Shown in pieces: positions 34,994 through 40,326 of a stretch of 40,326 bases of DNA; within the stretch, counting starts at the first letter, position 1, and every line of letters starts with the position of its first letter. This DNA is from Gammaproteobacteria bacterium. GTDB taxonomy: Bacteria > Pseudomonadota > Gammaproteobacteria > Eutrophobiales > Eutrophobiaceae. A program made the translations under genes and the position numbers. The notes under the pieces were generated by a model that made no database searches, was not told the origin of the DNA, and worked only from the letters and a program-made list of their open reading frames with translations. The stretch covers positions 1-40,326 of the forward strand of contig JACORW010000021.1 of NCBI GenBank assembly GCA_016179185.1, in the 5' to 3' direction.

Positions 34994-36496
34994 TCATTTC
35001 GCCTCGCCTATCATCTTCTTGATCGCCGGAGTCGCCACCAGCATCGCCAGACCCGCGCCGCCGGCGATAAACGCCATGGTCAGGAATTGCCGCGGCATTT
35101 CATCCGCCACCCCGGAACCCACGTGGCCACCGATCAATCCGGCCAGCAGGTTGCCGAGGGCGGCGCCGAGAAACCAGGTCCCCATCATCTGGCCGACGAA
35201 GCGCGGCGGAGAGAGCCGCGTGACGTTCGACAGCCCGACCGGCGATAGGCACAGCTCACCCGTGGTGTGTACCAGATAGGTCATCAACAGCCATTCCGGG
35301 CCGACCTTGCCGCCGGAAGACAGGATCAACTGCGCCGCCAGCATCATGACCAGGAAGCCGATGCCCAGTTGCAGCAGACCCAGCCCGAACTTGGCCGGCG
35401 CGGACGGGTCCAGGTTGCGTCTGCCCAGGTACACCCAGAGCCACGCAAACACCGGTGCGCCCATCACGACGAAGATTGGATTGGCGGACTGATACCAGGT
35501 CGCCGGGTGCATCCCGTCCGGGAAATATCCGCCGAACAGCGAGCGATCGGTGAAGTCCTGCGCGAACAGGTTGAACGTGGTGGCCGCCTGCTCAAATCCG
35601 GCCCAGAACATCGCGGCGCACAGAAAGAAAATCGCGATCACGCCGACGCGCTTGCGCTCGGCCAGCGTCAAATCGGCAAACAGGATCACGCTGGCAAAAT
35701 AGGCAACCCCCAGGACGCCCATCAGGAAACCCGCGCCCCTCGCCAGATCCCCCGCGCTGACATCGAAGACTCCCGCGGCGAGCAAACCGACAACCGCCAG
35801 GGTTGCGACAAAACCAATCATCAGGGCGCGCCAGTTGTTTCGGCGCGTCTCCGGACTGGACGGCGCCGGGTGCAGGCCGGCTTCACCCAGATGCCGTTCG
35901 TCCCGCTTGTACTGGATGAGGCCCAGCCCCATGAACAGACCGGCGCAGAAAAATCCGCCGCGCCAGTTCCAAGTCTCGCCGATGGTGCCGGCGATGAACG
36001 GCGCGATCAGCGCGCCCAGGTTGATGCCCATGTAAAAGATCGAAAACCCGGCGTCGCGCTGCGCTGCGGACCGCCGGTCGTAGAGCGCGCCGACGATGGC
36101 GGAGATGTTCGGCTTCAGCAGGCCGACGCCGATGACGATGATGAACAGTCCGAAATAAAAGACCACCGGCGTCGCGGGAATGGCGAGCACAAAATTGCCG
36201 AGCATGATGAAGATACCGCCGCAGAACACTGCCTGCCGCTGGCCAATCAGGCGGTCCGCAACCCAGCCGCCGGGCAATGAGCAGAGATACACCGCACCGG
36301 TGTAAAGACCGTATATGGCCCCCGCCGCCTCGCGGCTCATGCCGAATCCGGCGTTCCTGTCGTCCAGGGCCGCGACCAGGAACAGCACCAGCAGCGCGCG
36401 CATGCCGTAATAGGTGAAGCGCTCGAAGAACTCGGTCATGAACAGCGTGATCAGCCCGCGCGGATGGCCGAGAAAGGTCATCTCGGATGAAATCAT
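34994..36496 (-). CDS. POT-family proton/peptide symporter
   Basis: Proton-coupled oligopeptide transporter of the PTR2/POT branch of the MFS, 500 aa, about 14 hydrophobic segments. The N-terminal signature FFERFTYYGMRALLVLFLV is the ExxER(F)xYYG motif for proton coupling. GGWVADRLIGQRQAVFCGG and GLLKPNISAIVGALY are the other POT signatures, and LCLSPVGLSNVTRLSP is in the expected C-terminal position. The frame is open to 36586, but ATG 36496 precedes MISSEMTFLGHP and gives the normal length. It belongs to the dtpA/dtpT-like group. Confidence 0.92.
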   Translation of the reverse strand: MISSEMTFLGHPRGLITLFMTEFFERFTYYGMRALLVLFLVAALDDRNAGFGMSREAAGAIYGLYTGAVYLCSLPGGWVADRLIGQRQAVFCGGIFIMLGNFVLAIPATPVVFYFGLFIIVIGVGLLKPNISAIVGALYDRRSAAQRDAGFSIFYMGINLGALIAPFIAGTIGETWNWRGGFFCAGLFMGLGLIQYKRDERHLGEAGLHPAPSSPETRRNNWRALMIGFVATLAVVGLLAAGVFDVSAGDLARGAGFLMGVLGVAYFASVILFADLTLAERKRVGVIAIFFLCAAMFWAGFEQAATTFNLFAQDFTDRSLFGGYFPDGMHPATWYQSANPIFVVMGAPVFAWLWVYLGRRNLDPSAPAKFGLGLLQLGIGFLVMMLAAQLILSSGGKVGPEWLLMTYLVHTTGELCLSPVGLSNVTRLSPPRFVGQMMGTWFLGAALGNLLAGLIGGHVGSGVADEMPRQFLTMAFIAGGAGLAMLVATPAIKKMIGEAK

Positions 36497-36718
36497 CTTG
36501 AAGTGTTCCCCTGGGATTGGTCTTGTATTTATCCGGCAGCAGTCGGCCGGGCGTGCCTTGACAGCATAGCCCGACGCCGCGCACAAAAGTACTGTCGGCG
36601 CCCACCCCGCGATCCCGGATGAACCGGGCGGCGGGCCGCCAGCCGCGCGGCAAAAAAAGATTTCTACACGCGCCGGGCTGTTTGCCCGACGACCATGACC
36701 AGCCGCGGCATGCGCGCC

Positions 36719-36838
36719 TTACGGGCGCTGAAGGATGGAGCGTTCCTCTTTCTTCGCTCTCTTCGCCGCCCGTTTTTCCTGCAGCGTCCTCGTGGGCTTC
36801 TTCTTTTCCTGCTTCTTCTGGTTCATGCCTTTGCTCAT
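36719..36838 (-). CDS. Tiny Lys-rich protein (39 aa), second of a pair
   Basis: A 39-aa ORF on the minus strand from ATG 36838 to TAA at 36721-36719. It begins MSKGMNQKKQEKKKPTR and continues LQEKRAAKRAKKEERS: about half of all residues are Lys or Arg. It overlaps the stop of the upstream 41-aa gene by ATGA, a pattern that indicates translation. Short MSKGM-type Lys-rich proteins occur as annotated hypotheticals in gammaproteobacteria (recollection, not a search). A nucleic-acid or ribosome-binding role is only a guess from charge. Confidence 0.65.
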   Translation of the reverse strand: MSKGMNQKKQEKKKPTRTLQEKRAAKRAKKEERSILQRP

Positions 36839-36960
36839 AGACGTGGCTCCTGCGCTGGGGGTTGGGATGCTCTGCCTTTACGCTGCCGCTTCTCCTCGCT
36901 CTTCCTCTTCTTCGCCAGCTCGCGCTGTTTCTTTTGCTGTTGATAATTAGGCTTTGCCAA
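36835..36960 (-). CDS. Tiny basic protein (41 aa), first of a pair
   Basis: A 41-aa ORF on the minus strand with TTG start at 36960 and TGA at 36837-36835. A GGAG ribosome site lies seven bases before the TTG. The product begins MAKPNYQQQKKQRELAKKRK, then SEEKRQRKGR and a short Pro-rich tail; KPNY...K-RELAKK-K-EEKR is a pattern I know from small conserved hypotheticals in gammaproteobacteria. It overlaps the following gene by ATGA. With no acidic or hydrophobic core it is probably disordered or RNA-bound. Function unknown. Confidence 0.65.
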   Translation of the reverse strand: MAKPNYQQQKKQRELAKKRKSEEKRQRKGRASQPPAQEPRL

Positions 36961-37179
36961 GGGGATCTCCGTGGTAGGTGTGAAATGGCCAGGGATCAAC
37001 CGCCCCGAGGCCGGGGATTATCATGAACCGTAACCCGCGCGATAGGAAGAGTGGGGCACCCCATGGGACTCCAGGCGCAGGCAGCGCGCGCCCTCACCGA
37101 TCCCAATCGAGCATGACTGATTCACGCAAGGTTCACGCAACCCAGATCGGCTGCGAAGCGCGAGCATCGTTTTGTCGAA
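36961..37179. other. Intergenic stretch without a supported gene
   Basis: Together with the integrase remnant and the hipB control region this makes about 650 bases with no intact gene. It holds a tandem pair of TTCACGCAA (near 37124-37141) and small GC-rich inverted repeats (for example CCCC-GAGGC-CGGGG near 37001). An open frame starting at 37023 has no family-like features and a codon pattern unlike its neighbours. The segment is the boundary between core and accessory DNA. Confidence 0.5.
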
Positions 37180-37453
37180 AAGCCGAACGAGCCAAGTCAG
37201 CCCCCAACAGCCGTGCCGGCGCTCCCGCGATCAGGCTCACAACCTCTTTTGCGTTCGGGCGCGGTCAGGGCCGCCGGAGTCAGCTTCGAGGATCACCAAG
37301 ATATCCGGGCACCGGTTGCCTCGGATAACGACACACTATTCCGCCGCGGAGTTATCGAGGCTGCTTGATGCGGCGAATATGGTCTGCGCCCAGAATGGGG
37401 CGAGGCCACAGCTCACGGTTTTGCGGAGATCGTTTCAAGTGGGCGCGGGTTAA
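37180..37453 (+). pseudogene. Tyrosine recombinase (integrase) C-terminal remnant
   Basis: Pieces of a phage-type integrase C-terminus are readable in more than one frame. An H-N-L stretch near 37235 fits the HDLRHTFGRRLRAAG block. RAAGVSFEDHQDI follows in a second frame (about 37270-37302), then in a third frame GHR..RITTHYSAAELSRLLDAANMVC and PQLTVLRR to the stop at 37451-37453. The ITTHYSAAEL block carries the Tyr at the position of the nucleophile in this integrase group. At least two frameshifts and no N-terminus: a decayed scar of an integrated element, just before hipBA. Confidence 0.65.
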
Positions 37454-37499
37454 ATCGGACCGAGCCAGTTAGCCCCTGCCTTTTTATCAATCTCGTTAG

Positions 37500-37526
37500 A
37501 TATATCAAGCCGAGTGTTTGATATAT
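37500..37526. promoter_or_regulatory. Operator-like inverted repeat upstream of hipB
   Basis: ATATATCAA (37500-37508) and TTGATATAT (37518-37526) form a perfect 9-bp inverted repeat with a 9-base spacer, 90 bases before hipB. A second, shorter repeat GATATG/CATATC overlaps the promoter at about 37559-37582. HipB dimers bind such repeats, so autorepression is likely. Confidence 0.55.
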
Positions 37527-37543
37527 TTATAGACATCACGACG

Positions 37544-37572
37544 TTAACATATTACCCTAGATATGATATAGT
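37544..37572 (+). promoter_or_regulatory. Sigma70 promoter of hipBA
   Basis: TTAACA (37544-37549) and TATAGT (37567-37572) each match the sigma70 hexamers at five of six positions with an ideal 17-base spacer. Transcription would start near 37579, giving a leader of about 37 bases before hipB. Confidence 0.7.
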
Positions 37573-37615
37573 GTCGCATATCGAATAAGACTGATTATAT
37601 ATCGCAGGCTATCAA

Positions 37616-37921
37616 ATGGACTACAACCTCGAGGAAATCATACAGGCCCTAAAGGCCGCCCGGAGACACCAGCGACTGAGCCAACGCGCGCTCAGCAAAA
37701 AGACCGGGATCCCACAAAGCCACATCTCGAACATCGAGCGGGGCGCCGTGGATATCCAGTTGTCCACTCTGATTGACCTGGCGCGCGCCCTCGATCTGGA
37801 AGTCACGCTCGTGCCCAGGAAGTTGATTCCGGCGGTGCAGTCGATCACCCGTATTGCATACCCCCGCGCGCCGTCAATCCAGAGGCCGGCCTATTCGCTT
37901 GAGGATGACGATGACGCCTGA
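37616..37921 (+). CDS. hipB: HipB-type antitoxin (XRE family)
   Basis: A 101-aa DNA-binding antitoxin. The HTH spans about 8-63: ALKAARRHQRLSQRALSKKTG, then IPQSHISNIERGAVDIQLSTLIDLARALDLEV, a classic XRE/Cro fold. The C-terminal 30 residues are probably flexible and end in an acidic run LEDDDDA, which could contact HipA. The start ATG 37616 follows a promoter with operator-like repeats. The gene overlaps hipA by 11 bases. Base composition upstream is far more AT-rich than the core genome, consistent with acquisition. Confidence 0.9.
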   Translation: MDYNLEEIIQALKAARRHQRLSQRALSKKTGIPQSHISNIERGAVDIQLSTLIDLARALDLEVTLVPRKLIPAVQSITRIAYPRAPSIQRPAYSLEDDDDA

Positions 37922-39149
37922 TGTGACCGTTCTTGAAGTTCTTCTCCACGGCGAACCGGTTGGCACCCTGACCCGCCTGCCGGATGACAGGTCAATCTTT
38001 GCATTCAACGAGGGCTATATACAGGACGCGGGCCGGCCAATCCTGAGCTTGTCAGTCAAAGACAGTTTCGGAGAACTGATTACAGATTTTCGCGCCTACA
38101 AGATGAGGGTACTGCCCTTCTTTTCCAATATGTTGCCCGAGGGGCAATTGCGCGAGTACTTGTCTGATCGTGCAGGTGTCAATCCCGAACGCGAATTCTT
38201 TCTATTGTGGGTACTGGGACAGGACCTGCCGGGCGCTGTCACGATCCGACCCGTCGATGGTGACAGCCTGCCGCCCGATGCTGACCATCACAATGATCAA
38301 GAACGCCCTGATGCAATGGAAGAAAAGATTCTGCGTTTCTCGCTGGCAGGCGTTCAGCTCAAGTTCTCCGCCGTCATGGACGCGACGGGTGGTCTGACAA
38401 TACCAGCGAGGGGCGTAGGCGGTTCGTGGATCGTCAAACTCCCCTCGACAAAATTTGAGTCTGTTCCTGAAAACGAATTCGCCATGATGACCATCGCTTG
38501 CATGGTCGGTATTGAGGTGCCGGATACCCGGCTTGTGCCTCTCTCTTCCATTTCCAGACTGCCGGAGGGCGTGGAAAATCTGAAGGGATCTGCGCTTGCG
38601 GTACAGAGATTTGACCGCGCTGGCGACGAACGTTCCATCCACATTGAAGATTTCGCGCAAGTGTTTGGCGTTTATCCGCGAGAAAAGTATGGGAAGGCGA
38701 GTTACAGGAATATCGCGGAGGTTCTTGCCATCGAAACAAGTGACGAAGATGTCGCCGAGTTCGTAAGGCGACTGGTCTTCAACACATTGATCGGCAATGC
38801 CGATATGCATCTGAAAAACTGGTCGCTCATCTACCGTGACCGGCGCAATGCGGCGCTTGCACCTGCCTATGATCTGGTCTCGACGATTGCCTATATCAAG
38901 GACGACAACGCCGGTCTGAAGTATGCAAGAACCAGGCGCATGGACGAATTCACGGAGGAAGAACTCGTATATCTCGCAGCAAAAGCCCGGCTTCCCGAAA
39001 AGCTGGTCGTTGATACAGCCAGGGAAACCGTGACTCGCTTTCATGAGATCTGGGCTGCTGAACGGAAAAATTTGGAGCTGCCAATACACACCGTTGATAC
39101 GATAGACAAGCATATCAAGCGCCTGCCGATTGCAAAGCAGGCCAACTAA
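37911..39149 (+). CDS. hipA: HipA-type serine/threonine kinase toxin
   Basis: A 412-aa HipA-family kinase; E. coli HipA phosphorylates glutamyl-tRNA synthetase and induces dormancy. The N-terminal domain (about 5-105) has DGRPILSLSV-like AGRPILSLSVKDSFG and FFSNMLPEGQLREYL. LAGVQLKFSAVM (about 143-154) lies in the nucleotide-binding loop, and the catalytic loop is LIGNADMHLKNWSLIY with LAPAYDLVS as the metal-binding segment. All catalytic blocks look intact. ATG 37905 is two codons upstream; 37911 has better spacing from GAGG. Coupled to hipB by overlap. Confidence 0.92.
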   Translation: MTPDVTVLEVLLHGEPVGTLTRLPDDRSIFAFNEGYIQDAGRPILSLSVKDSFGELITDFRAYKMRVLPFFSNMLPEGQLREYLSDRAGVNPEREFFLLWVLGQDLPGAVTIRPVDGDSLPPDADHHNDQERPDAMEEKILRFSLAGVQLKFSAVMDATGGLTIPARGVGGSWIVKLPSTKFESVPENEFAMMTIACMVGIEVPDTRLVPLSSISRLPEGVENLKGSALAVQRFDRAGDERSIHIEDFAQVFGVYPREKYGKASYRNIAEVLAIETSDEDVAEFVRRLVFNTLIGNADMHLKNWSLIYRDRRNAALAPAYDLVSTIAYIKDDNAGLKYARTRRMDEFTEEELVYLAAKARLPEKLVVDTARETVTRFHEIWAAERKNLELPIHTVDTIDKHIKRLPIAKQAN

Positions 39150-39247
39150 GTCCGTCGTCTGGTTCCCTCTCCCTCTGATCCCCTTCGTATCAGACGCGCC
39201 TCAGAAAGTGCGGAGACATCAGGCGGTGGCTTAACCAATTGAAAGAT

Positions 39248-39260
39248 TGGTGGCAGGGGC
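39248..39260 (+). repeat. 13-bp direct repeat, left copy (TGGTGGCAGGGGC)
   Basis: Identical to 40100-40112 in the same orientation. The pair brackets the higBA module with 839 bases between the copies, and this copy is the CCA end of the tRNA-like fragment, as expected for an attL/attR type arrangement. Confidence 0.6.
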
Positions 39261-39283
39261 GGAATCGGACCACTGACACGCGG
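39248..39283 (-). other. Degenerate tRNA-Phe-like 3' fragment (att-site scar)
   Basis: On the minus strand the segment reads like the 3' third of tRNA-Phe: CGTGTC, a T-arm AGTGG-TCCGATT-CCGCC and ending GCCACCA. Compared with a normal T-arm it has a C at the second loop position, an A-C mismatch in the stem and a shortened acceptor strand; the 5' part of the tRNA is missing. Its CCA end coincides with one copy of a 13-bp direct repeat whose second copy is at 40100. Such fragments are left by integration into tRNA genes. Confidence 0.55.
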
Positions 39284-39335
39284 AACAGTTCATGCAAAAC
39301 TCCCGCGTGGGACTGCGTCAACTGCGCCCGTGATA

Positions 39336-39623
39336 TCACGCGACCTTGAATTTCCGGACTTTAATCCCTGCGATGCGGTCTCGCGCATGCCACAGATCAT
39401 AGGCGGTCTGCATCGCCAGCCAGGTCTCAGGGCTGGACCCGAATGCTTTGGAAAGGCGGACGGCCATATCCAAAGACAAGTCTGCCCGCTCGTTTAGAAC
39501 CTCCGAAAGCGCCTGCCGCGTGACACCCAACCCGGCCGCGGCATCGGTAACCGACAGACCCAGCGGATCAAGACACTGCCTGCGCAAAATTCCACCAGGA
39601 TGAGGGGGATTATGCATCGCCAT
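39336..39623 (-). CDS. higA: HigA-type antitoxin (XRE family)
   Basis: A 95-aa antitoxin of the HigA/VapI group. The family N-terminus MAMHNPPHPGGILRRQCLDPLGLSVTDAAAGLGV leads into the HTH (TRQALSEVLNERADLSLDMAVRLSKAFG, with the usual SSPETWLAMQTAYDLW that follows). The open frame runs upstream, but ATG 39623 gives the usual start MAMHNPPHPG. It lies 19 bases after higB, in the toxin-first order typical of higBA. Confidence 0.93.
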   Translation of the reverse strand: MAMHNPPHPGGILRRQCLDPLGLSVTDAAAGLGVTRQALSEVLNERADLSLDMAVRLSKAFGSSPETWLAMQTAYDLWHARDRIAGIKVRKFKVA

Positions 39624-39642
39624 AAGTTTCAACCTCTCAGTT

Positions 39643-39921
39643 TCAATGATAGTCAACATAATCAACATCCACGGCGTGACCACCCTCAAAGCGAAATGGC
39701 ACGCGCCGGTTTCCGGTGACGGCAACTGCCCAATGGCCCTTCAGGTCGCCGCGCAGGGCATGCAGTTTGAATCCGGGGAGAGCCATGTCTTCCGGCATTC
39801 TGCTCTGGTCGAGAACTGCCAGAATATCGCGCAGCCTTTCCAACTGCTGCGGCACCACGCGCCGGGCCGTCTTGCCCACATACAATGCCTTGAGGCCGCG
39901 GTGCCGGAAGCTTTTTATCAC
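39643..39921 (-). CDS. higB: HigB-type toxin (RelE-like mRNA interferase)
   Basis: A 92-aa toxin of the HigB/RelE superfamily, which cleaves mRNA at the ribosome. Typical blocks are IKSFRHRGLKALYVG, QLERLRDILAVLDQ, LPGFKLHALRGDLKGHWAVAVTGNRRVPFRFEGG and the C-terminal DVDYVDYH. The start is GTG 39921, with I-K-S-F following as in relatives. The promoter predicted just upstream would start transcription at or within a few bases of this GTG, so the mRNA may be leaderless. It precedes higA by 19 bases. Confidence 0.92.
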   Translation of the reverse strand: MIKSFRHRGLKALYVGKTARRVVPQQLERLRDILAVLDQSRMPEDMALPGFKLHALRGDLKGHWAVAVTGNRRVPFRFEGGHAVDVDYVDYH

Positions 39922-39927
39922 CGTGCA

Positions 39928-39963
39928 ATGCTAGGTCGTCGTCTGTCGCCTGTCAATTGACAG
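39928..39963 (-). promoter_or_regulatory. higBA promoter with palindromic operator
   Basis: Reading the minus strand, TTGACA (39956-39951, perfect -35) is followed by 17 bases and TAGCAT (39933-39928, four of six). The -35 lies within a perfect 14-bp palindrome CTGTCAATTGACAG (39950-39963), a probable HigA operator. Transcription would begin near 39921, the higB GTG start. Confidence 0.65.
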
Positions 39964-40099
39964 CAGGCGCGATTATGCGGCCGCCCTCAAGCTGGTTTGA
40001 TTCTCAGCGACAGTCACCTCGTGATTCGCCGTTTCGCATGTGACACGCAGTATTCGGCAAGGACTGAAGACAAAGGACGCAAGAGACATGCGAATTAAA

Positions 40100-40112
40100 T
40101 GGTGGCAGGGGC
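40100..40112 (+). repeat. 13-bp direct repeat, right copy (TGGTGGCAGGGGC)
   Basis: Exact copy of 39248-39260 in the same orientation. Beyond the 13 bases the flanks differ, so it is a short att-like duplication and not a long repeat. Confidence 0.6.
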
Positions 40113-40234
40113 ACTACTGAACGGAGCGGCTAACCTATTGCTAGTATAGAAATATTGTTGAAATGCCGCTGCTTGTTGCCCCCAGAGTTGCCCCCACCGC
40201 CTAATATTACCAGGCGTCCACAAAAACTAAACAA

Positions 40235-40255
40235 CCCTCGCCTGTAAGGCGAGGG
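40235..40255 (-). terminator. Strong hairpin after a partial minus-strand gene
   Basis: CCCTCGCCT (40235-40243) and AGGCGAGGG (40247-40255) form a perfect 9-bp stem with a three-base loop. On the minus strand it begins four bases after the stop of the partial ORF at the window edge and is followed by a T-rich stretch (TTGTTTAGTTTTTG), so it is a plausible terminator. A stem of this size near an element end would also fit the subterminal hairpins of IS200/IS605-type elements. Confidence 0.55.
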
Positions 40256-40258
40256 GTT

Positions 40259-40326
40259 TATGGAGGGTCGATTGGAAATCGACTGTCATCGACGATGCTC
40301 TCCCCTTCTTGCTCATCGATATACTC
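40259..40326 (-). CDS. C-terminal end of an unidentified protein (partial)
   Basis: On the minus strand an open frame enters from beyond the window and ends at TAA (40261-40259). The visible 21 or 22 residues include YIDEQEGESIVDD and end FPIDPP. The stop followed immediately by a hairpin suggests a real gene end. The location, beside an att-like repeat, makes a mobile-element gene such as a transposase possible, but the fragment is too short to assign. Confidence 0.4.

Larger units (their letters stand above)
39964..40258. other. Noncoding flank of higBA with repeats
   Basis: No convincing ORF. It contains the second 13-bp direct repeat (40100-40112), the tandem repeat GTTGCCCCCA at 40175-40184 and 40187-40196, and the hairpin at 40235-40255. 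Composition alternates between AT-rich and C-rich stretches, unlike the core genome, and fits an integration boundary. Confidence 0.45.

Noticed and set aside
36640..36700. Terminator after the tiny gene pair (CGGGC/GCCCG stem and T-run)
   Set aside because: The T-run lies about 15 bases beyond the stem on the minus strand, too far for an intrinsic terminator.
36735..36950. Hydrophobic 71-aa frame on the plus strand
   Set aside because: Its Phe/Leu/Ser-rich product is the reverse complement of the Lys-rich small genes on the minus strand, which have overlapping start/stop signals.
37023..37328. 101-aa open frame before hipBA
   Set aside because: No ribosome site, random-looking composition, and its 3' part overlaps the integrase remnant in a different frame.

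Overview
The window is about 40.3 kb of GC-rich (roughly 63% by eye) chromosomal DNA from a gammaproteobacterium. Evidence for this is the conserved gene orders miaB-phoH-ybeY-corC-lnt, pilMNOPQ-aroK-aroB-dgt-hemE with a divergent mrcA, and priA-argS-SPOR protein, which are shared with Pseudomonas-like and Chromatiales-like genomes. An exported rhodanese and a tungstate transporter would fit a sulfur-oxidising or otherwise chemolithotrophic relative (Chromatiales/Acidiferrobacterales-like), but the species cannot be named from sequence reading alone.

Layout. (1) 1-3512: a tungstate-type ABC importer (tupB, tupC, tupA) followed by a regulator that joins a ModE/LysR-like HTH to a periplasmic-binding-protein-like sensor domain. 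(2) 3626-8903: tRNA/rRNA maturation and envelope operon miaB-phoH(ybeZ)-ybeY-corC-lnt, with several start/stop overlaps. (3) 8912-17824, minus strand: type IV pilus assembly operon pilMNOPQ ending in a clear intrinsic terminator, then aroK-aroB-dgt-hemE. dgt carries an apparent frameshift. (4) 18015-26546: mrcA (PBP1A), a small nucleotidyltransferase-like protein, priA, a periplasmic rhodanese, argS and a SPOR-domain protein, followed by tRNA-Gly(CCC) on the minus strand. (5) 26992-30995: a receiver-only protein lacking its phospho-acceptor aspartate beside a metallo-beta-lactamase-fold hydrolase, then thiS, thiG, trmB and cysQ. (6) 31174-34878: a tiny membrane protein, a DUF6249-like membrane protein, an ECF sigma factor, a small membrane protein that may be its anti-sigma factor, and an MgtC/DUF4010-type membrane protein. 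(7) 34994-36960, minus strand: a POT-family peptide transporter and, upstream of it, two overlapping genes for very small Lys/Arg-rich proteins (41 and 39 aa). (8) 37180-40326: an accessory region with a frameshifted integrase remnant, a hipBA module with a good promoter and operator-like inverted repeats, a higBA module flanked by 13-bp direct repeats (one inside a degenerate tRNA-Phe-like 3' end), and at the window edge the 3' end of an unidentified minus-strand gene followed by a strong hairpin.

Most of the window is housekeeping core genome. The less ordinary parts are the degenerate receiver/MBL pair with a structured leader, the ECF module, the tiny basic gene pair, and the right-hand island with two toxin-antitoxin systems next to integration scars.
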